From DAMCZI01 sp032095175 (GTDB taxonomy: Bacteria > Bacillota > Clostridia > Clostridiales > Caloramatoraceae): a DNA stretch of 54,861 nucleotides. Positions 42,550-51,449 of this stretch are shown here, piece by piece. The position numbers and the translations under genes were made by a program. The first letter of the stretch is position 1. Each line of letters begins with the position of its first letter. Below the pieces are notes generated by a model. That model saw only the letters and a program-made list of their open reading frames with translations. It ran no database searches and had not been told where the DNA came from. The DNA is taken from contig DAMCZI010000032.1 of the NCBI GenBank assembly GCA_032095175.1, positions 1 through 54,861 of the forward strand. Direction: 5' to 3'.

Positions 42550-43317
42550 CTAAATATACTTTTTAACAGTTATATTAAGCCTATCACTTTTTGTTTTACT
42601 TAATAGACTATTAATCCTATATCGCCCATTCCCCCTTATCGATATAAGCTGCTCAGCATTTACCTTTTCAGAGGGTTCATCTATAATAATATAATCGACC
42701 TTGATGTTTCCTTTCTTTATAGCATTTACTGCTTCATTTCTAGAAATTCCTGCAAGGGCAGCTACAATGCAGTCAAGTCTCATTGATGGAACATTAATCT
42801 TCATTTCCTTAAATTTTTGAACACTTTGACGAGCATAAAGTATGTTAATGGTCTCAACCTTTATTCCAGTATGTTTAATTTTATCGAGATTGGCTTCTAT
42901 ATAGCTTCCCATTCCTTCATATACCCATACTTCAGCCCCGTCCTCAAATACATTTATGTCCCCTATCTTTTCTCTTTTAATTCCTAAGGATAAAATTGAT
43001 CCTAAGTAGTCCCTGTGAGTTAATTTTTCAAATTTAAAGTTTCCTTTTACTCTTATAACTTCTACAGGATATTCATCTTCAAACACATCACTGCTTATTA
43101 CACATACAGCCCTTTCAAAATCCCCATTTCCTCCGCAGCTTTTAAAATAAAGCCTCTCAGATAAGCACATATTCTTAAGAATTATCTGTTCATCAGGATT
43201 TAAAAAGTCTGTAAAAACGCTTTTACTTGTTTTTTTCACACGATTTATTTTATCCTTAAACAAAACTATCTTGTCCTTATATTCAGGATTATGTTCAATA
43301 TTTTTTATGTAATCCAT
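42550..43317 (-). CDS. ylmH: RNA-binding protein YlmH (S4 domain)
   Basis: A 255-residue protein with an N-terminal YlmH fold (about 1-175) and a C-terminal S4 domain (about 180-250; RLDCIVAALAGISRNEAVNAI). YlmH relatives bind 50S subunits obstructed by peptidyl-tRNA and take part in ribosome quality control, a link to RqcH at 32017. Located between sepF and divIVA as in most Firmicutes. Confidence 0.94.
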   Translation of the reverse strand: MDYIKNIEHNPEYKDKIVLFKDKINRVKKTSKSVFTDFLNPDEQIILKNMCLSERLYFKSCGGNGDFERAVCVISSDVFEDEYPVEVIRVKGNFKFEKLTHRDYLGSILSLGIKREKIGDINVFEDGAEVWVYEGMGSYIEANLDKIKHTGIKVETINILYARQSVQKFKEMKINVPSMRLDCIVAALAGISRNEAVNAIKKGNIKVDYIIIDEPSEKVNAEQLISIRGNGRYRINSLLSKTKSDRLNITVKKYI

Positions 43318-43350
43318 ACAGTATACTCCTAGTACTTAACATATACTTTA

Positions 43351-43812
43351 TTATTCAGCATCAAATGAATAGAATGTCTTTTTATTCAATACTTGTTTAA
43401 GCTCATTGGTTATTTCTACATTCTCAGGAGCAACAAGATATATCGATTTATCTATTTCCTGGAAGGAGCCGTTTAATGCATAGCATCCTCCAACAACATA
43501 ATCTATCATTCTTTGTGCAAGCCTTGGCTCTACATCAACTATGTTCATAACCACTATTTTTCTAGATTTAACCGCATCTACTAATTCTAATACATCCTGA
43601 ATTTCTACTGGTTTTTTTAACAGAACCTTTGGAGCCGAATTGGTCTTTATGCTTACAACATTATTTTTCCTTGAATTTAATATTTCAGGTTCCTCATACT
43701 CAAAATCATCGTCTTCCTTTTCATCTTCTTCGATTGTATCGTCATCCTCCTCTTCAATAAGACCAATTGCCCCCATCATTTTATTAATTGGCTTTAAAAA
43801 CTTACCTGCCAT
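43351..43812 (-). CDS. sepF: Cell division protein SepF
   Basis: A Z-ring anchor that binds FtsZ and membrane, 153 residues. The N-terminus MAGKFLKPINKMMGAIGL is the amphipathic membrane helix. An acidic linker (about 19-40) precedes the SepF core with VVMNIVDVEPRLAQRMIDYVVG-type sequence (near 90-111). The ATG at 43812 has GGGAGGAAT upstream. It begins 1 nt after the yggS stop. Confidence 0.96.
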   Translation of the reverse strand: MAGKFLKPINKMMGAIGLIEEEDDDTIEEDEKEDDDFEYEEPEILNSRKNNVVSIKTNSAPKVLLKKPVEIQDVLELVDAVKSRKIVVMNIVDVEPRLAQRMIDYVVGGCYALNGSFQEIDKSIYLVAPENVEITNELKQVLNKKTFYSFDAE

Positions 43813-43813
43813 T

Positions 43814-44512
43814 TTAATTCCTCCCTTTATAGTTTCTCTCTCCAAAAATTCCTGTTCCAACTCTAACTATATTAGCACCTTCTTCAATAGCTATTTCAAA
43901 GTCATTTGTCATACCCATAGAAAGATACTTTATATCAAAGTTATCATGCTTTTTATTTTTAAGCTTTTCAAATAGTTCCCTCATTCTTCTGAAATATTTC
44001 CTAGAATCTTCAGGATTTTCACTTGCTGGTGGTATTGCCATAATCCCTAAAACCCTAATCCCATCATATTCACTGAGCTTTTCAGTAAAATCCTCTAAAT
44101 CTTCTTCATATATTCCAGATTTGGTTTCTTCTTTTCCTATATTAATTTGAATAAGAACATTAACAACTTTTCCAGAGGCTTTTGCCCTCTTATTTATTTC
44201 TTCAGCCAGTTCAACACTGTCAAGGGAATGAATAAGGCTAACCTTATCAACAATGTATTTTACCTTATTCTTCTGCAGGTGACCAACTAAATGCCATGAA
44301 ACATTTTCAAGTGCAGGATATTTTTCAATTAATTCTTGCACCTTGTTTTCTCCAAATATTTTTATTCCTTGATTATAGGCACCTACAAGAACTTCAGCAG
44401 GCTGTGTTTTACTTACAGCTACCAAAGTTATTTCCTTCTCATCCCTTCCAGCTCTTTTAGCAGCATCTAAAATACGTCTTCTCACTTCATGAATTCTATT
44501 AGATATATCCAT
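43814..44512 (-). CDS. yggS: PLP homeostasis protein YggS/YlmE
   Basis: A PLP-binding protein of the alanine racemase N-terminal fold, 232 residues, that balances free pyridoxal phosphate and amino-keto acid pools. The PLP lysine is Lys35 in VAVSKTQ, and IHSLDSVELAEEI (near 93), the MGMTNDFEIAIEEG motif (near 201) and GTGIFGER at the C-terminus are typical. It belongs to the ylm division cluster. Confidence 0.96.
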   Translation of the reverse strand: MDISNRIHEVRRRILDAAKRAGRDEKEITLVAVSKTQPAEVLVGAYNQGIKIFGENKVQELIEKYPALENVSWHLVGHLQKNKVKYIVDKVSLIHSLDSVELAEEINKRAKASGKVVNVLIQINIGKEETKSGIYEEDLEDFTEKLSEYDGIRVLGIMAIPPASENPEDSRKYFRRMRELFEKLKNKKHDNFDIKYLSMGMTNDFEIAIEEGANIVRVGTGIFGERNYKGRN

Positions 44513-44524
44513 TATAACACCCCG

Positions 44525-45376
44525 CTATTTTACTCTGCTTCCCGCTGTTATTCCCTTTGGATTGCAGATTACGTCATCGTATTCCTTGACTTTAGCTCCA
44601 CGGGAAACAGGAGCTATTATGGCTTCATCATCATTTATAGTAAGCACCTTTATCTTTCTAAATTGTGCATATCCATTTAAGACGATGAAAACACCCTTAT
44701 CACCATTATACTCTATTATTGCCTTTTGTGGTATTATAAACCCCTCATACCTTGCCTTTACTATAAACCCTTCAAAGCCCCTCTCTAGTCTGGAAATGTC
44801 AATGTCATTCTTAACTCTAAATATTATATAATTTTCTTTAGAATTAGAAAAGGTATCTATAATCTCACCTCTGTAATAATTGTCGGATATGGCTATATCC
44901 CTTGCCATACCTTTCTTAAAGCCTTTAAAATCATTTTTTTCTACATAGCAGCATATATACCATTCACTATTGTTTACTATTTTAATGCCAGCCTTTTTGC
45001 TTTTGCTAGATATCATTTTATCAATTTCTTTTAAGTTTATTTTTTTTATATTCTTTAAATCATATTTTCCTTCATATCCATCGACTTTTGTAGATATCAT
45101 TCCGGCCTCAGGAGCAGAAATGATATTTGTTATCTTTCCATTTTTCGGTACCAAATCACCTTCTTTAAAGTTTAAATCTTTTCTATTTATAACGTTTTCA
45201 GAAACCACTCTTTCTTCAACAAAGTAAAAACCTTTAAAACTTACTTTTTCTTCATATTTACTATTCATAATTTCAATAGTTTCTACTGATTTAATGCTAA
45301 ATAATATTATAGTGATTATAATTACTATTGCTGCTCCAAATAACACAACTTTTTTATTGTTTTTACTTTTTCCCAT
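44525..45376 (-). CDS. HlyD-like membrane-anchored protein of the ylm cluster
   Basis: A 283-residue protein with one N-terminal transmembrane helix (about 10-30), then a beta-rich extracytoplasmic part: a lipoyl/barrel-sandwich-like segment (KNGKITNIISAPEAGMIST, about 78-96) and C-terminal beta domains (FIIPQKAIIEYNGDKGVFIVLN). This resembles HlyD/RND adaptor proteins without the long coiled-coil hairpin. It heads the yggS-sepF cluster. Function is not established. Confidence 0.8.
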   Translation of the reverse strand: MGKSKNNKKVVLFGAAIVIIITIILFSIKSVETIEIMNSKYEEKVSFKGFYFVEERVVSENVINRKDLNFKEGDLVPKNGKITNIISAPEAGMISTKVDGYEGKYDLKNIKKINLKEIDKMISSKSKKAGIKIVNNSEWYICCYVEKNDFKGFKKGMARDIAISDNYYRGEIIDTFSNSKENYIIFRVKNDIDISRLERGFEGFIVKARYEGFIIPQKAIIEYNGDKGVFIVLNGYAQFRKIKVLTINDDEAIIAPVSRGAKVKEYDDVICNPKGITAGSRVK

Positions 45377-45497
45377 ACTCTACCTCCAAATCTTAATCAA
45401 TATATTCTTCACAAAGACACAATTTCCTTCAAGTTTTTATATATTTTTTTATTAAACTATAAAAAACGATTTAATATCCAATTATTTACACATCAAA

Positions 45498-45605
45498 TAT
45501 ATAAATCGCAATAAAGATTTTAAATAATGTATATTGCGATTTATGAATCAAGGAATATGATTTTGCATAAATGTTTAGCGTCGAACAATGTAGAACCATT
45601 TATGC
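45498..45605. repeat. Double-hairpin intergenic repeat, copy 2 (inverted)
   Basis: ATAAATCGCAAT/ATTGCGATTTAT (45501-45544) is a perfect 12-bp stem, followed by GCATAAATG/CATTTATGC (45565-45605). Read on the minus strand, order and sequence match 40741-40847. It is the only clear structure in the 45377-45791 gap; no gene is seen there. Confidence 0.75.
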
Positions 45606-45791
45606 GAAACATATGGATATTTTTATTTCTATTCAAACGCCCTATATTTCTTTAATTCTGAGCTATATAATCCATATGGACAATGGGATTTTATAGGATA
45701 TAGAAGGAGTTTTGAGGAAAAGCATAACCATTCATTTTAATCACTATCTATTCAAATTTGGTCATATTAGCCCTTGTTTATCAAGTTTGTA

Positions 45792-45820
45792 TTAATAGTT
45801 GAGTTATGTTACTATATAAT
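45792..45820 (+). promoter_or_regulatory. Possible promoter of the small-peptide unit
   Basis: TTAATA (45792-45797), 17-bp spacer, TATAAT (45815-45820). The -10 is perfect, the -35 weak. Confidence 0.4.
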
Positions 45821-45864
45821 TACATCAAGGGTACGTACTTGAGGATAAGTTAGGAGGTTTTATA

Positions 45865-45933
45865 ATGTTATCCCTATTAGTGGTGACCTTTAGTAAAGGA
45901 ACATTCCACGGATTTGATGAATCATTCACCTAG
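45865..45933 (+). CDS. Possible 22-residue leader peptide
   Basis: MLSLLVVTFSKGTFHGFDESF plus one residue. TTAGGAGG stands seven bases before the ATG, an excellent ribosome binding site for so short a frame. GGATAA and TTATCC flank that site and the start codon and could fold around them. It may be a translated leader controlling the 42-residue gene 44 bp downstream, or a coincidence. Confidence 0.35.
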   Translation: MLSLLVVTFSKGTFHGFDESFT

Positions 45934-45977
45934 CTCCATAAACCCAAACCAGAATAACAATGAAGGGGAGGATAAAT

Positions 45978-46106
45978 ATGGACATCAATAACCTTAAGAT
46001 GGTTAAGGACAATCTTGTTAATTTAAAAGAGACTACTGACAAAACTAAGAAGTCTACTGACATTAAACAAGGTTGTATAAAGATGAACGATTATTTTGCA
46101 TTCTAA
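45978..46106 (+). CDS. Small protein of 42 residues, unknown function
   Basis: Starts MDINNLKMVKDNLVNL and ends GCIKMNDYFAF. It is mostly hydrophilic and lysine-rich with one Cys (residue 33) and an aromatic end. AGGGGAGG lies seven bases before the ATG and a strong terminator follows six bases after the stop, so it looks like a genuine free-standing gene. It is convergent with spoIVA. I do not recognise a family; no signal peptide or membrane segment is seen. Confidence 0.65.
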   Translation: MDINNLKMVKDNLVNLKETTDKTKKSTDIKQGCIKMNDYFAF

Positions 46107-46110
46107 TATA

Positions 46111-46145
46111 TAAGCCCCGAAGAATTTCTTCGGGGCTCTTGTTTT
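46111..46145 (+). terminator. Terminator of the small-protein gene, shared with spoIVA
   Basis: AGCCCCGAAG/CTTCGGGGCT is a perfect GC-rich stem with a six-base loop, followed on the plus strand by CTTGTTTTA. On the minus strand it closely follows the spoIVA stop. Confidence 0.9.
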
Positions 46146-46154
46146 AATAATCAA

Positions 46155-47636
46155 TTATAATATTATACAAATTAACCCTCCACTTCCTTCGTTTATTATC
46201 TTTTGAAGGGTTTTTTGAAGTTTTTCCTGTACATCTTCTGGCATCTTAAATAGCTTATTTTGCATTCCTTCCTTAACCATATCCTCGAGGCTCTTTCCAA
46301 ACATATTTGCTTCCCATAATTTCTTAGGGTCTACTTCATATTCTTCCATAAGGGATTTTACAAGTTCTTCTCCCTGTTTATCCGTTCCAACAATAGGAGC
46401 AACCTCTGTTTCTATAAATGCTCTTATTAAGTGGTAGGAAGGTGCATTTGCTCTCAGCTTAAAACCGTACCTATTCCCCTGCCTTATTACCTCAGGCTCT
46501 TCAAGCTTAAGCTCACTAAACTGAGGTAATACCATTCCATAGCCAATTTCCTTTACATCCTTTAATGCCTCTGCTATCTTATCATACTCATTCTTGGCTA
46601 CGGTTAGTCCTTTCATCATTGAGAGCAGCCCATATTCATTCTCAATTTCACACCCGGCTATCTCTCCTAAAACCTTAAAGAATAAACCGTCTCTTACCTT
46701 CATCGTTATGCATGCAGTACCTTCTCCAAGCTTTATCTCATCTATTCCTATATCTCCAACAAATTCATATTGTCTGTACTCATTGGCAGTAGGCTTTATA
46801 TCTCTTAGCCTGTTCAAATCTTTCATAGAATTCTTTATAGCAACTATAAAATTCTTTTTAAGCCAATGATCAAGTTCCAGGCATTCAATCCATTCTGGCA
46901 GCCTAATGCCTATTTCTTTTATTGGAAATTGATAAAGAACCTTCTCTAAAATACTATTTACATCCTCAAGCTTTAAATTCAACGCATCAACTATTTGTAC
47001 AGGAACGTTGTATTTTTCCTCCATACTCTTTCTCAAATTAATCGTATCAGGATTATATGGATGGACACTATTCAGCAGCACTATAAATGGCTTATTTATA
47101 GCTTGAAGTTCCTTTATAACCTTCTCCTCTGCTTCTATATAGCTTTCTCTTGGTAAGTCTGTAATGGAACCATCAGTTGCTATAACAAGGCCAATGGTAG
47201 AATGTTCTGTTATTACCTTCTTGGTTCCAAGCTCTGCTGCCTGGATGAATGGAATCTCCTCATCAAACCATGGGGTTTTTACCATCCTTGGCTGATCATT
47301 TTCAATATGTCCTGTTGCTCCATTTACCATATATCCAACGCAGTCAACCATTCTAACCCTCATCTTTGCCTTATCATCAAGTTCTATTTCAACAGCTTCT
47401 TCATTTGGTATGAATTTGGGTTCCACAGTTGTGATAGTTCTTCCTGAGCCACTTTGAGGGAGCGTATCCTTTGCTCTTTCCTTTTTATAGCTGTTTGTAA
47501 TATTAGGTATAACTATTAACTCCATAAAGCGCCTAATAAAAGTGGATTTACCAGTTCTTACGGGACCAACAATTCCAATATAAATATCTCCTTGAGTTCT
47601 TTCAGCAATGTCCCTGTATATGTTAAATTCCTCCAC
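46155..47636 (-). CDS. spoIVA: Stage IV sporulation protein A
   Basis: The ATP-hydrolysing morphogenetic protein that polymerises on the forespore to form the coat base. It has 493 residues. The Walker A GPVRTGKSTF (about 24-33), the switch DCVGYMV (near 96) and the C-terminal hydrophobic end GGLICIIL are typical. The start is GTG, set by GGAGGG eight bases upstream. It should be made in the mother cell under sigma-E, although I could not assign that promoter. Confidence 0.98.
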   Translation of the reverse strand: MEEFNIYRDIAERTQGDIYIGIVGPVRTGKSTFIRRFMELIVIPNITNSYKKERAKDTLPQSGSGRTITTVEPKFIPNEEAVEIELDDKAKMRVRMVDCVGYMVNGATGHIENDQPRMVKTPWFDEEIPFIQAAELGTKKVITEHSTIGLVIATDGSITDLPRESYIEAEEKVIKELQAINKPFIVLLNSVHPYNPDTINLRKSMEEKYNVPVQIVDALNLKLEDVNSILEKVLYQFPIKEIGIRLPEWIECLELDHWLKKNFIVAIKNSMKDLNRLRDIKPTANEYRQYEFVGDIGIDEIKLGEGTACITMKVRDGLFFKVLGEIAGCEIENEYGLLSMMKGLTVAKNEYDKIAEALKDVKEIGYGMVLPQFSELKLEEPEVIRQGNRYGFKLRANAPSYHLIRAFIETEVAPIVGTDKQGEELVKSLMEEYEVDPKKLWEANMFGKSLEDMVKEGMQNKLFKMPEDVQEKLQKTLQKIINEGSGGLICIIL

Positions 47637-47700
47637 AGCGCTATCCCTCCATTAAAATATTTCTTATACATATATATTTTAAAGAGTTATTTTTAGAACA

Positions 47701-47726
47701 AAAAAGATGTGGCTTTACCACATCTT
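47701..47726 (-). terminator. gpsA terminator with the stop codon in its loop
   Basis: AAGATGTGG-TAAAG-CCACATCTTTTTTG on the minus strand. The last sense codons (AAG ATG TGG) form the 5' arm and the TAA stop lies in the loop. Confidence 0.88.
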
Positions 47727-48728
47727 ATGTACAACTTCCTCAATTTCATGTCTTTTATTTCTCATCATAAGCTCCTGCACAGCACCAGCAGGCTCTTTGC
47801 CCTCAAATAACACCTCATAAAGCTGTGAGTTGATTGGCATATCTATGTTTAGCTTTTTAGAGAGCTCATAAACTGACTTTGTCGTAGTTATTCCCTCAAC
47901 AACCATTTTTACTTCCTTAACAGCTTCTTCAACTGACATACCCTTGCCTATAAGTATTCCAGCTCTTCTATTTCTGGAATGATTACTTGTACAAGTAACT
48001 ATTAAGTCTCCAATTCCAGATAAACCTGCAAAGGTAAGCGGCTCTGCACCCATTGCTATACCAAGCCTTGCAATCTCTGCTATTCCCCTTGTCATAAGCG
48101 CTGCCTTTGTGTTGTCTCCATATCCAAGTCCATCAGATATTCCTGCAGCAAGAGCAATAACATTTTTAATTGCTGCTCCAAGTTCAACCCCTATTATATC
48201 GGGATTCGTATAAACTCTAAAGCTTGGAGTAATAAAAACATCCTGAAGATATTCAGCAACCTCAAGTGAAACAGAGGATGAAACCACAGTAGTTGGAATA
48301 TCTCTTGAAACTTCCTCTGCATGGCTCGGGCCTGATATTATACCAATTGGATTCTTAGGAAAGAATTCGAATATAACCTCAGATACCCTCTTTAAAGTTC
48401 CATTTTCTATACCCTTTGCAAGACTCACAAAATACTGTTTTTCATTTATATGTCCCTTTAGTCTTGTACAAACATCCCTTACTCCCTGAGACGGAACTGC
48501 TATAACAATAATTTCTGCATTCTCCACACACTTGTCAATCTCATTTGTTCCTGTAACATTTTCAGGAATAACAACACCTGACAGATACCTTTCATTAGTT
48601 TTTGTTCTGTTAATATCTGAAATAAGCTGTTCATTCCTGTCCCAAATAGAAACATCATATCCTTTTTTGCCAAGATGACATGCAATGGCTGTTCCCCAGC
48701 TTCCAGCCCCCATTATCCCTGCTTTCAT
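47715..48728 (-). CDS. gpsA: Glycerol-3-phosphate dehydrogenase (NAD(P)+)
   Basis: Reduces dihydroxyacetone phosphate to sn-glycerol 3-phosphate for phospholipids. It has 337 residues. GAGSWGTAIACHL (about 7-19) is the dinucleotide site. GIISGPSHAEEV (near 137), GAAIKNVIALAAGI (near 187, catalytic Lys) and GLSGIGDLIVTCTS (near 239-252) complete the active site. It lies 11 bp after der, as in Bacillus and Clostridium. Confidence 0.97.
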   Translation of the reverse strand: MKAGIMGAGSWGTAIACHLGKKGYDVSIWDRNEQLISDINRTKTNERYLSGVVIPENVTGTNEIDKCVENAEIIVIAVPSQGVRDVCTRLKGHINEKQYFVSLAKGIENGTLKRVSEVIFEFFPKNPIGIISGPSHAEEVSRDIPTTVVSSSVSLEVAEYLQDVFITPSFRVYTNPDIIGVELGAAIKNVIALAAGISDGLGYGDNTKAALMTRGIAEIARLGIAMGAEPLTFAGLSGIGDLIVTCTSNHSRNRRAGILIGKGMSVEEAVKEVKMVVEGITTTKSVYELSKKLNIDMPINSQLYEVLFEGKEPAGAVQELMMRNKRHEIEEVVHKMW

Positions 48729-48739
48729 GCTACCACCTT

Positions 48740-50062
48740 CTAATCCTTTTTCTTTTTTCTATAAATAAATCTTATAGGAGTACCTTCAAGGCCTAAGTGC
48801 TGCCTTATCTGGTTCTCAAGATATCTTTCATAGGAGAAATGGATTGCCTCTTCATAATTTACAAAAATCACAAATGTAGGAGGCTTTGTTGAAACCTGTG
48901 TAATATAGTATATTCTTAACAACTTTCCCTTTTCAACTGGAGGCTGTTTCATCATAACTGCCTGAGCTATTACTTCATTTAACACACCAGTCTTTATCCT
49001 TATAGAATGCTGAGCTGCTACATACTTTATACTCTCAATTAGCTTTTGCATTCTCTGTCCTGTTTTTACAGATATAAATACAATAGGCGCATAGGATATA
49101 AATGCAAGTTCATGTCTTAACTTTTTTGTGAACTCATCTGTTGTTTTTTCATTTTTCTCAATTAAATCCCATTTGTTTACAACAATTATTATTGCCTTAC
49201 CCGATTCATGGGCATATCCAGCTATTTTTTCATCCTGTTCCGTTACACCTTCCTCAGCATCAATCATTACAAGACATACATCTGCTCTTTCTATTGCTGC
49301 CAAGGATCTTATTACGCTGTATCTTTCAACTTCCTCTTTTACCTTGGCTTTTCTTCTCATACCGGCAGTATCGATAAATAAAAATCTGTCCTCTCCAATT
49401 TCTATGTAGCTGTCTATTGCATCCCTGGTTGTTCCTGGGATATCACTTACTATAACTCTTTCTTCACCAGCAAGTCTGTTAAGCAGAGATGATTTTCCTA
49501 CATTAGGTTTTCCTGCAATGGCAACCTTTATCTCTGCTTCATCTTCATCTTCTCCATCAGAAACTTCACTTAAATTTTTAACTATCTCGTCCAGCATATC
49601 ACCTATTCCAAGTCCAAGAGAAGCTGATATGGAAATAGGATCACCTATGCCTAGATTGTAAAACTCATATTTATTACTTTCCAAAGACATATTATCAATC
49701 TTATTAACAACTAGAATAACTGGTTTAGTAGATTTTCTTAGCATTTCTGCTACTTCATAATCTGCAGGTGTAACTCCTTCTTTTCCATCTACAATAAATA
49801 TAATTACATCTGCCAATTCTACTGCAAGTTCAGCCTGTCTTTTCATCTGTTTTAAAATTATATCTTCGCTTTCAGGCTCAATACCACCTGTATCTATAAG
49901 TTTGAATTTATAATTCAACCATTCTGCATCGCCATATATTCTATCCCTTGTTACTCCTGGTACATCTTCAACTATTGCTACCCTTTTGCCTATAAGCTTA
50001 TTGAAAAGTGTAGACTTTCCAACATTTGGTCTACCTATTATTGCTGCGATAGGTTTTGACAT
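48740..50062 (-). CDS. der: Ribosome biogenesis GTPase Der
   Basis: An essential tandem GTPase for 50S assembly, 440 residues. The first G domain has GRPNVGKST (about 10-18), DTGG and NKID; the second has GKPNVGKSS (near 185), DTAGMRRK (near 231) and NKWDL (near 293). The C-terminal KH-like domain covers about 350-440. Its start lies inside the end of the DUF512 gene (25-nt overlap), with GAGGTG upstream, so the two are translationally coupled. Confidence 0.98.
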   Translation of the reverse strand: MSKPIAAIIGRPNVGKSTLFNKLIGKRVAIVEDVPGVTRDRIYGDAEWLNYKFKLIDTGGIEPESEDIILKQMKRQAELAVELADVIIFIVDGKEGVTPADYEVAEMLRKSTKPVILVVNKIDNMSLESNKYEFYNLGIGDPISISASLGLGIGDMLDEIVKNLSEVSDGEDEDEAEIKVAIAGKPNVGKSSLLNRLAGEERVIVSDIPGTTRDAIDSYIEIGEDRFLFIDTAGMRRKAKVKEEVERYSVIRSLAAIERADVCLVMIDAEEGVTEQDEKIAGYAHESGKAIIIVVNKWDLIEKNEKTTDEFTKKLRHELAFISYAPIVFISVKTGQRMQKLIESIKYVAAQHSIRIKTGVLNEVIAQAVMMKQPPVEKGKLLRIYYITQVSTKPPTFVIFVNYEEAIHFSYERYLENQIRQHLGLEGTPIRFIYRKKKKD

Positions 50063-51378
50063 AATAACACCTCATTTGCTATTTTTTCTATTAAATCTTC
50101 ACCTGTATATTTGCACTTTATCACCTTTTTGTCCATTTTGCTCTGGAATTCTTCAAGAGATACATCATCTAGGAATATATCCTCATCTGCTTTAAGCATA
50201 TTGGATGGTATTAATATATATTCCTCTTTAATTATTCCTGAGGTTTGTTCAATTATATCCTCTGCAGTTAAAAGTCCTGCTACAGTTATTCTTTCCCCGA
50301 AGAATTTATTTTTCACAGGGTAAACCTCTATTTTCACATTCATTTCTTTAGATATTTTTTCTGCTATTTCCTTCATTACATTTGATGCAGAGCTTCCAGT
50401 AATCAGTGCAATAGATTCCCCTTCGCCCTTGCATGTGGTGTTATTTAAATTCTCAGTAATACACCACCTCAGATACCTTATCATTCCAATTCCATCCTCA
50501 AGCTGTTCAAAATCACCATAATGCTTTTCATCCGGGAGTTCAACTCCAGCCATCATATAGAATTCATCTGCAAGTCTTGCAAAGGGCTCTCCAATCTCGT
50601 TTTGTATTTTTTCCTGTATTCCATTCATAAAATTAATAACTTCAGTTGATGATTCTTTATTATAACCATATAATTCAAAAAGACCTTCCCTGTATTTTGT
50701 AATTCCAACAGGTACAATGGCAACTCCCATTACTCCGGGATGTAGAGAATATAGGTCCATAATAGTCTTTTTTAATTCTTCTCCATCATTTATACCAGGA
50801 CATAAAACAATCTGGCAATTCACACTGATGCCCTGGCTGGTAAGCTTTTTAAGCTTATTCATTATTTCCCCTGCTTTATTATTATTAAGCATCTTTACTC
50901 TTAACTCAGGGTCTGTAGTATGAACGGAAACATTTATAGGACTTATTCTATATTTTATAATTCTATCAATATCTTCATCCTTCATGTTAGTTAGTGTTAC
51001 AAAGTTTCCATGAATAAATGAAAGTCTTGAATCGTCATCCTTGAAATACAGGCTTTCTCTTAATCCTTTTGGAAGTTGATCTATGAAGCAAAAGATACAT
51101 TTATTGTGACATCTTTTGGGATTTGTGGCACAAGGGTCATCAAACTCAATTCCCAAATCATCATTGTAATCCTTCTCTATCTCAATTTCCCATTCTTCTC
51201 CTGATGCTTTTCTTATAAGAATTGTAATATATTCATCAGTGGTAAGAAATCTATATTCAATCATATCCGAAACATCACTGCCATTTATTCCAAGCAGTAT
51301 ATCTCCAGGTTCAACACCTGCTTCCTCTGCAATACTACCGCTTGCTACCTTTTTTATGAGTATTTCTTTTTTGCTCAT
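50038..51378 (-). CDS. DUF512 family protein with PDZ and radical SAM-like domains
   Basis: A 446-residue protein. The N-terminal PDZ-like domain covers about 1-60 (SIAEEAGVEPGDILLGINGSDV). The cysteine motif CHNKCIFCFIDQLP (about 96-109) follows, of the CX3CX2C radical SAM type. Then come the conserved LPKGLRESLYFKDDDSRLSF-type segment and the C-terminal DUF512 domain. It is universal upstream of der in Clostridia, yet its reaction is unknown. The coupling hints at a role around ribosome or RNA maturation. Confidence 0.92.
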   Translation of the reverse strand: MSKKEILIKKVASGSIAEEAGVEPGDILLGINGSDVSDMIEYRFLTTDEYITILIRKASGEEWEIEIEKDYNDDLGIEFDDPCATNPKRCHNKCIFCFIDQLPKGLRESLYFKDDDSRLSFIHGNFVTLTNMKDEDIDRIIKYRISPINVSVHTTDPELRVKMLNNNKAGEIMNKLKKLTSQGISVNCQIVLCPGINDGEELKKTIMDLYSLHPGVMGVAIVPVGITKYREGLFELYGYNKESSTEVINFMNGIQEKIQNEIGEPFARLADEFYMMAGVELPDEKHYGDFEQLEDGIGMIRYLRWCITENLNNTTCKGEGESIALITGSSASNVMKEIAEKISKEMNVKIEVYPVKNKFFGERITVAGLLTAEDIIEQTSGIIKEEYILIPSNMLKADEDIFLDDVSLEEFQSKMDKKVIKCKYTGEDLIEKIANEVLLCQNLSQQ

Positions 51379-51449
51379 ATTTTTCCTCCAATATTGATTT
51401 CATCTAGTTATGATATCATTTAAGAAGGTAAATATCAAGATAAAGGATA

